Translations under genes and position numbers: made by a program | In this document: positions 1-5,799 of the stretch, piece after piece | How positions within the stretch are numbered: position 1 is the first letter of the stretch | Layout of the letters: each line of letters starts with the position of its first letter | The notes under the pieces: generated by a model | The model's input: only the letters and a program-made list of their open reading frames with translations | Told to the model about the DNA's origin: nothing | Database searches by the model: none | NCBI GenBank assembly: GCA_964632135.1 | Contig: CAZWEI010000014.1 | Span: forward strand, 1-21,353 | From: JBFMAP01 sp964632135 | GTDB taxonomy: Archaea; Micrarchaeota; Micrarchaeia; Burarchaeales; JBFMAP01 | DNA length: 21,353 bases | Reading direction: 5' to 3'

Positions 1-4
1 AAAA

Positions 5-48
5 GCGGACAAATGTCCGGCTAACAAAGGCGGACAGATGTTAGGCTA
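5..48. repeat. Imperfect 25-base direct repeat with a palindrome
   Basis: A unit starting gcggaca at 5 recurs at 30 with the same layout (gcggaca, then atgt, then ggct), giving a period of 25 bases with a few mismatches. The first copy is also an inverted repeat: cggaca at 6-11 and tgtccg at 14-19 with a two-base spacer. The second copy covers the ATG of the first gene. A near-inverted pair, gctaaca (20-26) and tgttaggc (39-46), gives an alternative stem. It could be an operator or a leader hairpin. The window edge prevents a fuller reading. Confidence 0.4.
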
Positions 49-475
49 CTGTACAGGTAGTTACACTGGGGAAGGTTTCGAAGCGCTCATTCGAGATTGG
101 AAAAGCGGAAGTCCTGAGACAAAAGTTGACGCTATTAAAAAATTAATTGACTTGAGTAAAAGTGTAATGGAAAAGAAATTGATAGTCGAGTCTGTTGCCA
201 CGCCGAGGGAAGAAGCTCGAAAAAAACTAGAAGAGCAATTTAAACCCATTTTCGAAGGACTTTGTATAGACTTGTTTGGCGAAGGTATGGAACGTGCAAT
301 AAAGCCAGAAGATGCATTCAAACTAACCGCAGAGCTTCTTGGGTCTAGCATGAGCGCACAACTAGTTGCTATGGAGTATCTTGGAGAACAAAATGTAAAA
401 CAAAAAGCAGTTTTACTCAGAAGACAATATGATACAGAACAAGAAATAAGAAAACTTTTTCAATTAAGTGAATAG
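38..475 (+). CDS. Hypothetical helical protein, possibly cut by the window edge
   Basis: I do not recognise this 145-residue protein. It is charged and apparently all-helical, with no signal peptide or membrane segment, so it is probably cytoplasmic. The ATG at 38 is the first in frame, but the frame stays open to the left edge (upstream codons read KADKCPANKGGQ), so the true start may lie outside the window. The sequence before ATG 38 (aaaggcggacag) has a purine-rich stretch but lacks the GGTG core seen before most genes here. The gene is clearly AT-rich and almost free of the GCGC runs that fill its neighbours, which hints at a different origin. Its TAG ends at 475, directly against the stop of the next gene on the other strand. 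Confidence 0.6.
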   Translation: MLGYCTGSYTGEGFEALIRDWKSGSPETKVDAIKKLIDLSKSVMEKKLIVESVATPREEARKKLEEQFKPIFEGLCIDLFGEGMERAIKPEDAFKLTAELLGSSMSAQLVAMEYLGEQNVKQKAVLLRRQYDTEQEIRKLFQLSE

Positions 476-1507
476 TTACTGTATCGGCCTGCACCTGTGC
501 GCGATGATGTCGCAGGAGTCGCTCGGGCAGTCCTCATTTTTTGAGCAGAGCAGGCGCACGCATTTATATTGCGTTGGGCTCCCTGGAACCAGGTCGCACA
601 TCTCGCTTATGGAGCAGTCCAGGTTGGAGCCGCAGTATCCGAACCTCGTCCTGCACGCGTGCGCAGCCACGTCGCACACCTGCCATATGTTGCAGTCCGC
701 GTCGGAGTTGCACTGTCCGCTTTTTGCCGTGCATGCGTGGGTGGCAGTGTTGCAGTATTCCCAACTTCCGCAATTCTTGTAGGTGTCGCAGTATCCCTTT
801 CTCGCCTGGCATATGTGGGTCGTTGGGTTGCAGAGCTGCCAGCTCTCGCACGAGGTCGCGTCGTTGCAGTAGTACTGGCGTAGGTCGCACCTGTGGTTCG
901 TGAGGTTGCACGCGAGCCACGCCTCCTTGCAGTCGAGGTCGCTGTCGCAGAAACCCGCGCGCACCGCGCAGTAGTGCGTCTTAACGTTGCACGTCTTCCA
1001 GGGCTGGCACGCGGAGTCGTCGTTGCACCTTCCAGTGTTAGGGTAGCATACGCGGCCGTTCTTGTCGCACAACTCCCACGACTGGCAGTCGTAATCAGTG
1101 GTGCATCTTCCCAACTTCGGGCCGCACCTGTGGTACTGCAGGTTGCAACCCTGCCAGCTCTGGTCGCAGAGCGCGTCGGAGTCGCAGTAGCCGAGTTTCA
1201 GGATGCATTTATTCACGGCCGTGTCGCACACGCGCCAGTTCCCGCAGTCGGCGTCCTGCGCGCACATCCCCTCCCTGAAAACGCAAACGTGGGACGCGTT
1301 GCAGGACTTCAGGCTTAGGTTCCCGCACTCGCCGTCGGTCGCGCAGAAACCGGCGCGCACGATGCAGTTCCCCTTGGAAACGTTGCACGTCTGCCAGTTC
1401 GCGCAGTCCTTGTCCGACTTGCACGTCTTCGCGCCGGTGCCCATGCAGCCAAATAGGAGTAGGAACGAGAGAATGAAGAACAACAGATTCCAACCCGCAG
1501 CCCGCAT
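476..1507 (-). CDS. Secreted lipoprotein with 12 four-cysteine repeats
   Basis: The protein has 343 residues. A hydrophobic signal segment (residues 7-20) ends in a lipobox, LLFGC, with Cys21 as the probable lipidated residue. Twelve tandem units of about 26 residues follow, each of the form C-x5-C-x4-6-C-x6-C, often with a DxD or DxN before the second Cys and a Trp between the second and third, for example GYCDTYKNCGSWEYCN. That gives 48 cysteines, all even, so about 24 disulfides outside the cell are likely. The pattern resembles EB/Dickkopf-like cysteine-rich repeats of bacterial surface proteins, but this is a pattern match, not a family assignment. Four N-glycosylation sequons are visible. 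The ATG at 1507 is supported by a TATA-like box about 30 bases upstream. The role is unknown; adhesion or ligand binding at the surface is a guess. Confidence 0.88.
   Translation of the reverse strand: MRAAGWNLLFFILSFLLLFGCMGTGAKTCKSDKDCANWQTCNVSKGNCIVRAGFCATDGECGNLSLKSCNASHVCVFREGMCAQDADCGNWRVCDTAVNKCILKLGYCDSDALCDQSWQGCNLQYHRCGPKLGRCTTDYDCQSWELCDKNGRVCYPNTGRCNDDSACQPWKTCNVKTHYCAVRAGFCDSDLDCKEAWLACNLTNHRCDLRQYYCNDATSCESWQLCNPTTHICQARKGYCDTYKNCGSWEYCNTATHACTAKSGQCNSDADCNIWQVCDVAAHACRTRFGYCGSNLDCSISEMCDLVPGSPTQYKCVRLLCSKNEDCPSDSCDIIAHRCRPIQ
479..1429 (-). repeat. Coding tandem repeat, 12 units of about 80 bases
   Basis: These are the DNA copies of the 12 cysteine-rich units of the lipoprotein. 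Units differ in sequence but keep the four Cys codons and the spacing, so the array is old. Unit 11 has a longer last loop and unit 12 a shortened middle. Confidence 0.8.
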
Positions 1508-1535
1508 ATTTATCTGGAATTGTATGCGATTCGGG

Positions 1536-1545
1536 AATTTAAAAA
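1536..1545 (-). promoter_or_regulatory. TATA-like box of the 12-repeat lipoprotein gene
   Basis: On the minus strand the sequence reads tttttaaatt about 30 bases before the ATG at 1507, which predicts a very short or absent leader. A second AT-rich candidate (tataaaaac) lies just upstream, near 1552-1560. Confidence 0.5.
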
Positions 1546-1567
1546 GGTATTGTTTTTATAGGTGCGC

Positions 1568-1585
1568 GCGCATAAGTATATGCGC
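1568..1585. repeat. Hairpin, 7-bp arms gcgcata/tatgcgc
   Basis: A perfect inverted repeat with arms at 1568-1574 and 1579-1585 around a four-base loop. It lies just upstream of the promoter region of the cysteine-repeat lipoprotein on the minus strand. It could be a regulator site, or a terminator element for the upstream membrane protein gene. Confidence 0.45.
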
Positions 1586-1647
1586 CCATGAGGACATGAA
1601 CAACCTATGAAGCCGCGAGGCTCGTGATTTCGTCAACAGCGTCTGAG

Positions 1648-1699
1648 GCGCAATTTTTGCTTCGCAAAAATGCGCATTTGCACGAAGTGCAAATCGCGC
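1648..1699. repeat. Two back-to-back hairpins with GAA loops
   Basis: Hairpin one has arms at 1648-1660 (gcgcaatttttgc) and 1664-1675 (gcaaaaatgcgc), differing by one extra base. Hairpin two has perfect 8-base arms, 1676-1683 and 1687-1694 (atttgcac/gtgcaaat), extended by flanking gcgc on both sides. The loop is GAA on the minus strand in the first and GAA on the plus strand in the second. They lie 3' of the minus-strand membrane protein gene ending at 1711. The rest of the 1508-1710 gap holds the other hairpin, the lipoprotein promoter and no convincing gene. Confidence 0.6.
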
Positions 1700-1710
1700 A
1701 ATTTGTGACT

Positions 1711-2076
1711 TTAAATTTCCTCTTCCTCGTCTTTCTTCTCGCGCCCGAACAAGTCTGGCCTGCGCGGCCGCTGCGTCGACATAAAAAGGATGTAGATGAA
1801 GAGCGCGAAAAAAAGGAAGATCGCGCCAATCACGAAAATGACCACCTCTAGGGACTTGCCCGCCGCAGCGCCCTTTCCGAAAAGAAGGTAACTGGTCGCG
1901 CTGCCGCCGCTGGCTACGCCTGCCTCGCCGGCATTCACGCTGTGGTCCACGAGCAGGCCCACGCCGAACAGGAGCGCGGCAAGCGCGAGAAACACAGTGA
2001 ACAGGCCCAAATAGAGAATCCGTTCCAACCCTAACACCGTTATTTTTTTACTCGGATTAGTAATATAAACCTTCAT
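1711..2076 (-). CDS. Small membrane protein with two membrane segments
   Basis: I do not recognise a family. The 121-residue protein has two hydrophobic stretches, about residues 15-46 and 76-100, separated by a Gly/Ser-rich loop. A charged tail follows (RPRRPDLFGREKKDEEEEI), arginine-rich then acidic. By the positive-inside rule both ends are probably cytoplasmic. The ATG at 2076 lies 38 bases from the ATG of the divergent secretion ATPase, so the two genes share a control region. A partnership with that ATPase is possible but rests on position alone. No clear GGTG-type binding site precedes this start. Confidence 0.75.
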   Translation of the reverse strand: MKVYITNPSKKITVLGLERILYLGLFTVFLALAALLFGVGLLVDHSVNAGEAGVASGGSATSYLLFGKGAAAGKSLEVVIFVIGAIFLFFALFIYILFMSTQRPRRPDLFGREKKDEEEEI

Positions 2077-2114
2077 GGCGCATTAACTTTTGCATTTGTC
2101 CGCCGAGTGGTTTT

Positions 2115-3416
2115 ATGAAAGTGGAAAGCGAGGAGTTGAGGTACGACCAGCTTATGGAGAAGGTGGCAAAGAAGCTCGCGTTTACGCACAAGAAATCCGA
2201 GCGCGAGCAGGTTGTCATAAAGGCAATCGAAGAGGTTTATCCGGGCCTGTCCATGGAGGAGAAGGTGGACAGGATGCAGCGTTTTCTCTCGTATGATATT
2301 ATAGACGAGTACATGGCCGACCAGGCGACGGAGGATATAATGGTAAACGGGGTCGGGCCGATTTTCGTTTTCAACTCGAAGGACGGGATGATCAAGACGG
2401 GCAGGAGGTTCAGGAGCGAGGAGGAGCTGGAGCGCTTCATATCGAAACTCCTTCTTTTCTCGGACAGGCCGACGCAGGAAAGGGAAGCAATAATGAACCT
2501 GCACCTGCCCGAAGGCGGGCGCGTGAACGTGGTCAACTCGCCGTTCGGGCATCAGATAACGATAAGGAAATTCAGGCAGAAGCCGCTCAGCATAATAAAC
2601 CTCATAGACCTGGGAACGCTCGATTTCGAGCTCGCGGCGCAGTTCTGGCTATACTCCGAGGGGCTTTCCATTAAGCCGGCGAACATTTTGATTGGCGGTA
2701 TGCCCGGCTCCGGAAAGACGACGCTGCTGAACGCGCTCTTCAGTTTCTTCCGGCCGAACGAGCGCGTGATTTTAATCGAGGATACGATGGAACTCAACAC
2801 CTCGCAGAACGAGAACTGCGCGCGCCTCGAGGCGACCGGCGACCTCACGCTCGGCGAACTCGTGAAAAATTCGCTGAGGATGCGGCCTGACAGGATTGTT
2901 ATCGGCGAGGTGAGGGGGAACGAGGCGAACGACCTGATGACCGCGATGAACATCGGAAAAATCGGGATGGGAACGATTCACGCAAGCAATGCGCGCGAGC
3001 TCGTGATGAGGCTCGAGAACACTCCGATGAACGTGCCGAGCGAGGTTATCCCGCTCATCGACGTTTTCATAATCGTGAAGAGGTATTACATAAACAACAG
3101 GATGTTCCGCGTCGTGTCGCAAGTGAGCGAAACCGGCGGCGTGGAGAAGAAAGTACTTCTTTCCGATTTGTGCGTGTATGAATTGAAGACCGGGAAGATG
3201 TCCGAGATTCACCCGAGCGTGATATACCGCGACCGCCTCTCGCAGGCCGCGGGCGTGACGCCGAGGGAGATAATGGATGAAATCATGCTGCGCACTGAGG
3301 TGCTGAAGTCGCTCGCGAAAAAGAACATAAAATCCATAGAGGATATTTCCGCGTTCTGCGCGCACTACTACGACAACCCGAACGAGGCGCTCGAGGAAAT
3401 CAAGTTCAAGGACTGA
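2115..3416 (+). CDS. CpaF/VirB11-like type II/IV secretion ATPase
   Basis: This is a 433-residue hexameric secretion/pilus ATPase of the CpaF/GspE/VirB11 superfamily. Such enzymes sit on the cytoplasmic face and use ATP to drive pilus assembly or export. The Walker A loop is at residues 194-203 (GGMPGSGKTT, Lys201). The region with the Asp-box glutamate is ILIEDTMEL; Walker B is RIVIGEVRG at 260-268 (Glu265), followed by the His-box-like MGTIHASN. The N-terminal domain (residues 1 to about 150) has ATEDIMVNG and GGRVNVV, typical of this family. The start has GAGTGG at 2105-2110, and taatataaac near 2060-2069 may be its TATA box. No pilin, prepilin peptidase or TadC-like membrane partner lies nearby, so its machine must be encoded elsewhere or involve the divergent two-helix protein. 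Confidence 0.93.
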   Translation: MKVESEELRYDQLMEKVAKKLAFTHKKSEREQVVIKAIEEVYPGLSMEEKVDRMQRFLSYDIIDEYMADQATEDIMVNGVGPIFVFNSKDGMIKTGRRFRSEEELERFISKLLLFSDRPTQEREAIMNLHLPEGGRVNVVNSPFGHQITIRKFRQKPLSIINLIDLGTLDFELAAQFWLYSEGLSIKPANILIGGMPGSGKTTLLNALFSFFRPNERVILIEDTMELNTSQNENCARLEATGDLTLGELVKNSLRMRPDRIVIGEVRGNEANDLMTAMNIGKIGMGTIHASNARELVMRLENTPMNVPSEVIPLIDVFIIVKRYYINNRMFRVVSQVSETGGVEKKVLLSDLCVYELKTGKMSEIHPSVIYRDRLSQAAGVTPREIMDEIMLRTEVLKSLAKKNIKSIEDISAFCAHYYDNPNEALEEIKFKD

Positions 3417-3436
3417 TTTTCCAGGGCAGTGGAAAT

Positions 3437-3475
3437 GTTTTTATACTGACGGGTTAATTTACAACTGGGGTGGTG
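3437..3475 (+). promoter_or_regulatory. TATA box and strong GGGGTGGTG binding site
   Basis: tttttata at 3438-3445 lies about 25 bases before a purine tract ggggtggtg at 3467-3475. That tract is followed by GTG at 3478. The binding site decides the GTG start of the duplicated lipoprotein. Confidence 0.65.
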
Positions 3476-3477
3476 CT

Positions 3478-4815
3478 GTGAAGGATATACTCATTGTGCT
3501 GCTTCTTGTAACTGGCATATTTGTTTTTGGGTGCACAACATCCCCGGGACAAAACGCGACCACCTCCCCCCCTGAAACGGGCGGGCAGGTGGCGCCTCCG
3601 GAAACAGGGGGGCAGGGGGGACAAGTTCAACCGGTTTCATCAGTTCTGTTCTCTGATGATTTCGAGAGCGCCGCGTATACGAACAGGTCATGGAACCAGA
3701 CGCCGGGCAAAAAATGGAAGGTTGAAAAGGGCGAATTCACATTAAGCGATGTGGGCGAGGGTATGAGGATGGCCGGCGTGAAGGTGAGCGCGAAGAGTTA
3801 TGTCGTTGACGTTGATTTCAAGAACCCGACTGACGGGGGGATTATAGTGAGGGGCGAGTACGACAGGGGAGACTACACTTTTGGGGGCATGACTTATGTA
3901 TACAAGCCGCGGATTTTCTCTTACGGGATTCAATACCCAGGGGAGAGTTATTGGATAGGAAAGCTGGGGAGCGGATGGACGGGAATGCTGGCCAAGGCTC
4001 CTGAAGGCACCCTGGACGAGGGCGTGAATGTTCATCTGACTGTTATTGTAAACGGAAACACGTACAAGGCGTACGTGAACGGCGAGGAGTCGGTAAGTTA
4101 TGTTGACAATGAAAGCAGATACGACGGGGAGTGGGTTCTGGTTTACCTTTACAGGCCGAACCAGTCGTTCGACAATTTCAGGATAACCGTTTACGACCCG
4201 AGCAAGGGCGAGCCTGAGCTGCAACCGCCACTGCCCGGGGGGCAGAGGATACCGTTCTCTGATAATTTTGATAATGAAGCCTTCAGCAACAGCACGTGGA
4301 AACAGGCGCCTGCGAACCGATGGAGAGTTGAGGAAGGGGAATACACTGTGAACGACACCGTAGAGGGAATGCGGATGATAGGCGCGAAGTTCAATGCAAA
4401 GAACTATGCTGTTGAGGTTGATTTCAAGCACCCGGAAGACGGGGGGATTCTAGTAAGGGGCGAGTACAAACCGGAGTACGGAGAGTTCGATGGGCTGACG
4501 TTCGTATACAAGCCGCGCATTATATCCTACGGAGTTGCATATCCGGGCGTGAGTTATTGTATAGGAAAGGCGCCTGGGTTGTATGGAGGATGGACTGGGG
4601 AGCTTGCCCGCAGTGAAAAGGGCACCCTGCACGAGGGAACGGACGTCCACCTCAAAGTAATGGTGGATGGAAACGAATTCAAAGCCTACGTGAACGGGGA
4701 GGAATGGCTTAGTTACACCGACACCAAGAACGAGTACAGCGGAAAATGGGTTGGTATCTATCTATTCAGGCCGAACCAGTCTTTTGATAATTTCAAGATA
4801 ACGCCAGTCACATAA
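3478..4815 (+). CDS. Lipoprotein with two copies of a beta-rich domain
   Basis: The protein has 445 residues and starts at GTG. The signal segment (residues 3-18) ends in FVFGC, with Cys19 as the lipid anchor. A Pro/Gly/Thr linker (20-55) follows, then two homologous domains, about residues 57-239 and 258-445. Shared landmarks are FSDxF, GMRM, VDFK-P-DGGI-VRGEY, VYKPRI-SYG, GWTG, VHL and RPNQSFDNF. The strand-rich pattern, with closing NGE and FDNF motifs, resembles concanavalin-like/LamG or DUF1080-type jelly rolls, which often bind or cleave carbohydrate. This is a fold guess, and no catalytic pair is evident. Eight N-glycosylation sequons support an outside location. GCGC runs are rarer here than in neighbouring metabolic genes. 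It has its own promoter and is convergent with the PGI gene. Confidence 0.85.
   Translation: MKDILIVLLLVTGIFVFGCTTSPGQNATTSPPETGGQVAPPETGGQGGQVQPVSSVLFSDDFESAAYTNRSWNQTPGKKWKVEKGEFTLSDVGEGMRMAGVKVSAKSYVVDVDFKNPTDGGIIVRGEYDRGDYTFGGMTYVYKPRIFSYGIQYPGESYWIGKLGSGWTGMLAKAPEGTLDEGVNVHLTVIVNGNTYKAYVNGEESVSYVDNESRYDGEWVLVYLYRPNQSFDNFRITVYDPSKGEPELQPPLPGGQRIPFSDNFDNEAFSNSTWKQAPANRWRVEEGEYTVNDTVEGMRMIGAKFNAKNYAVEVDFKHPEDGGILVRGEYKPEYGEFDGLTFVYKPRIISYGVAYPGVSYCIGKAPGLYGGWTGELARSEKGTLHEGTDVHLKVMVDGNEFKAYVNGEEWLSYTDTKNEYSGKWVGIYLFRPNQSFDNFKITPVT
3646..4812 (+). repeat. Coding tandem duplication, two copies of about 555 bases
   Basis: Copy A covers about 3646-4194 and copy B about 4249-4812. At the protein level the copies match along their whole length, with identical runs such as YVNGEE and RPNQSFDNF, so they come from an internal gene duplication. 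Copy B has a short insertion before its GWTG motif. Confidence 0.8.
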
Positions 4816-4830
4816 AGAGACCGAACCGCG

Positions 4831-5562
4831 TCAGGGACTGATGAATTTCGTGGGGTCGTTGAGGAACTCGAATGCGCGCGGGTTCTTCAGGAACGCGTCG
4901 AGTATGTTCGCAGCCGCGAGTTTCCTTCTGGGCGCGGGTAGTGTTTTTAATTCGGGAAGCATGCCGTAGTTTTCATTTTTCACGATTTTTCCATCCGCGA
5001 GCTCGTAGTACGCCGCGCCCCTCATTTTCTCGTATGGCTCGTAAAGGGATTTCAGTTTGCTGGAGACGAGGTTCGCCATCGCGAGCGGCTCCTCCCCGGG
5101 GTTTAGGGTAACGTGGCCGTAGTTCGGGGGGATGAAAACCACGTCGCCCTTTTTCGCGTCGAGCATGACGACATCCGCAACTTTCCCGCCCTCTAGTTTT
5201 TGAAGAAGATAATGCGCGCGGCCGTTCAGAACCTCGTAAATTTCAGGATAGGAAAGGCCCAGGCGCGCGACAGAGTGATAATGCCCGAGTGTCTTGTTGA
5301 ATTCGGCCCCGAGTTTTACCGGAAGAAGGACGGTCACGTCATAACGCACGTCGAACTTTCTCGTGTCGGACGAGAGGTCGCGGTACATGAAATAAAGGTT
5401 CATTTTTTTGTCGGCTGAGGAGAGGAAACTCGAATCAAAGAGCACCGCGCGGAGGTCGCCGAGTCTGCGCGCCTCCCATGAAAGTTTTCTCCCGTTCATG
5501 AAAACGTCCGCGCCCCTGAGCTGAAGATTAAGCGGCTGCGTGTTCAAAGGTATCCCACTCAT
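4831..5562 (-). CDS. Cupin-type glucose-6-phosphate isomerase (archaeal cPGI)
   Basis: It interconverts glucose-6-phosphate and fructose-6-phosphate in the cytoplasm with a bound divalent metal. The sequence follows the archaeal cupin PGI family. The first cupin motif is TLGHYHS (His94, His96), followed by YPEIYEVLNG with Glu107 as the third metal ligand. The second motif is PPNYGHVTLNPGEEP with His150. These align with the metal-binding His/His/Glu/His set known for Pyrococcus PGI. At 243 residues it is longer than the roughly 190-residue Pyrococcus enzyme, with an extra C-terminal stretch after about residue 180. Some bacterial sugar isomerases share this fold, but the motif spacing favours PGI. 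The gene lies 24 bases after a 57-residue membrane protein gene on the same strand and is probably co-transcribed. Its product can feed GlmS, encoded at 11537. Confidence 0.88.
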   Translation of the reverse strand: MSGIPLNTQPLNLQLRGADVFMNGRKLSWEARRLGDLRAVLFDSSFLSSADKKMNLYFMYRDLSSDTRKFDVRYDVTVLLPVKLGAEFNKTLGHYHSVARLGLSYPEIYEVLNGRAHYLLQKLEGGKVADVVMLDAKKGDVVFIPPNYGHVTLNPGEEPLAMANLVSSKLKSLYEPYEKMRGAAYYELADGKIVKNENYGMLPELKTLPAPRRKLAAANILDAFLKNPRAFEFLNDPTKFISP

Positions 5563-5586
5563 GGAATCGACACTCGCAAAACGGTT

Positions 5587-5760
5587 TTATTTCTCAAGAA
5601 AACTCAGGCCTACGCCCGCCATTATCGCGGTGAAGCCCGCGCCGAGCATCATGCCGTCCGGCATGAAGGGCGTGACGCCCCCGAAAAAGCCCTTGCTCGC
5701 CACGGACACCACCACCATCGCCGCGCCAGCGAGCATCGAACCCGTCGAAAGCCAGCCCAT
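5587..5760 (-). CDS. 57-residue membrane protein
   Basis: This short gene translates from ATG at 5760 to TAA at 5587-5589. It begins MGWLSTGSMLAGAAMVVVSV and ends GVGLSFLEK. Two hydrophobic segments, about residues 6-22 and 36-54, flank a loop with GGVTPFMPDG, so it is probably a small helical hairpin in the membrane. A good minus-strand TATA box (gtttaaatat, 5790-5799) sits about 30 bases before the ATG and supports the start and short leader. The cupin PGI gene follows 24 bases downstream, so the two probably form one transcript. No family is recognised. The glycine- and methionine-rich helices make it easy to overlook. Confidence 0.72.
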   Translation of the reverse strand: MGWLSTGSMLAGAAMVVVSVASKGFFGGVTPFMPDGMMLGAGFTAIMAGVGLSFLEK

Positions 5761-5789
5761 AAAAACACAAAAATAGATTGCGCGCGCGC

Positions 5790-5799
5790 ATATTTAAAC
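5790..5799 (-). promoter_or_regulatory. TATA box for the small membrane protein and PGI
   Basis: The minus strand reads gtttaaatat, ending about 30 bases before ATG 5760. The box lies directly against the stop codon (5800-5802) of the upstream gene, so that gene and the membrane protein/PGI pair are probably separate units. Confidence 0.6.

Noticed and set aside
476..1429. CRISPR-like periodicity of about 80 bases
   Set aside because: The repeats are coding, diverged and carry conserved Cys codons; there are no identical repeats or unique spacers.
1508..1710. Possible tRNA or small RNA in the hairpin-rich gap
   Set aside because: No cloverleaf, T-loop consensus or acceptor pairing could be found; only simple hairpins are seen.
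1605..1829. A minus-strand frame of 74 codons running through the GAA-loop hairpins
   Set aside because: Most of it overlaps the two-helix membrane protein in another frame and it has no binding site; its Cys-rich middle comes from the hairpin sequence.
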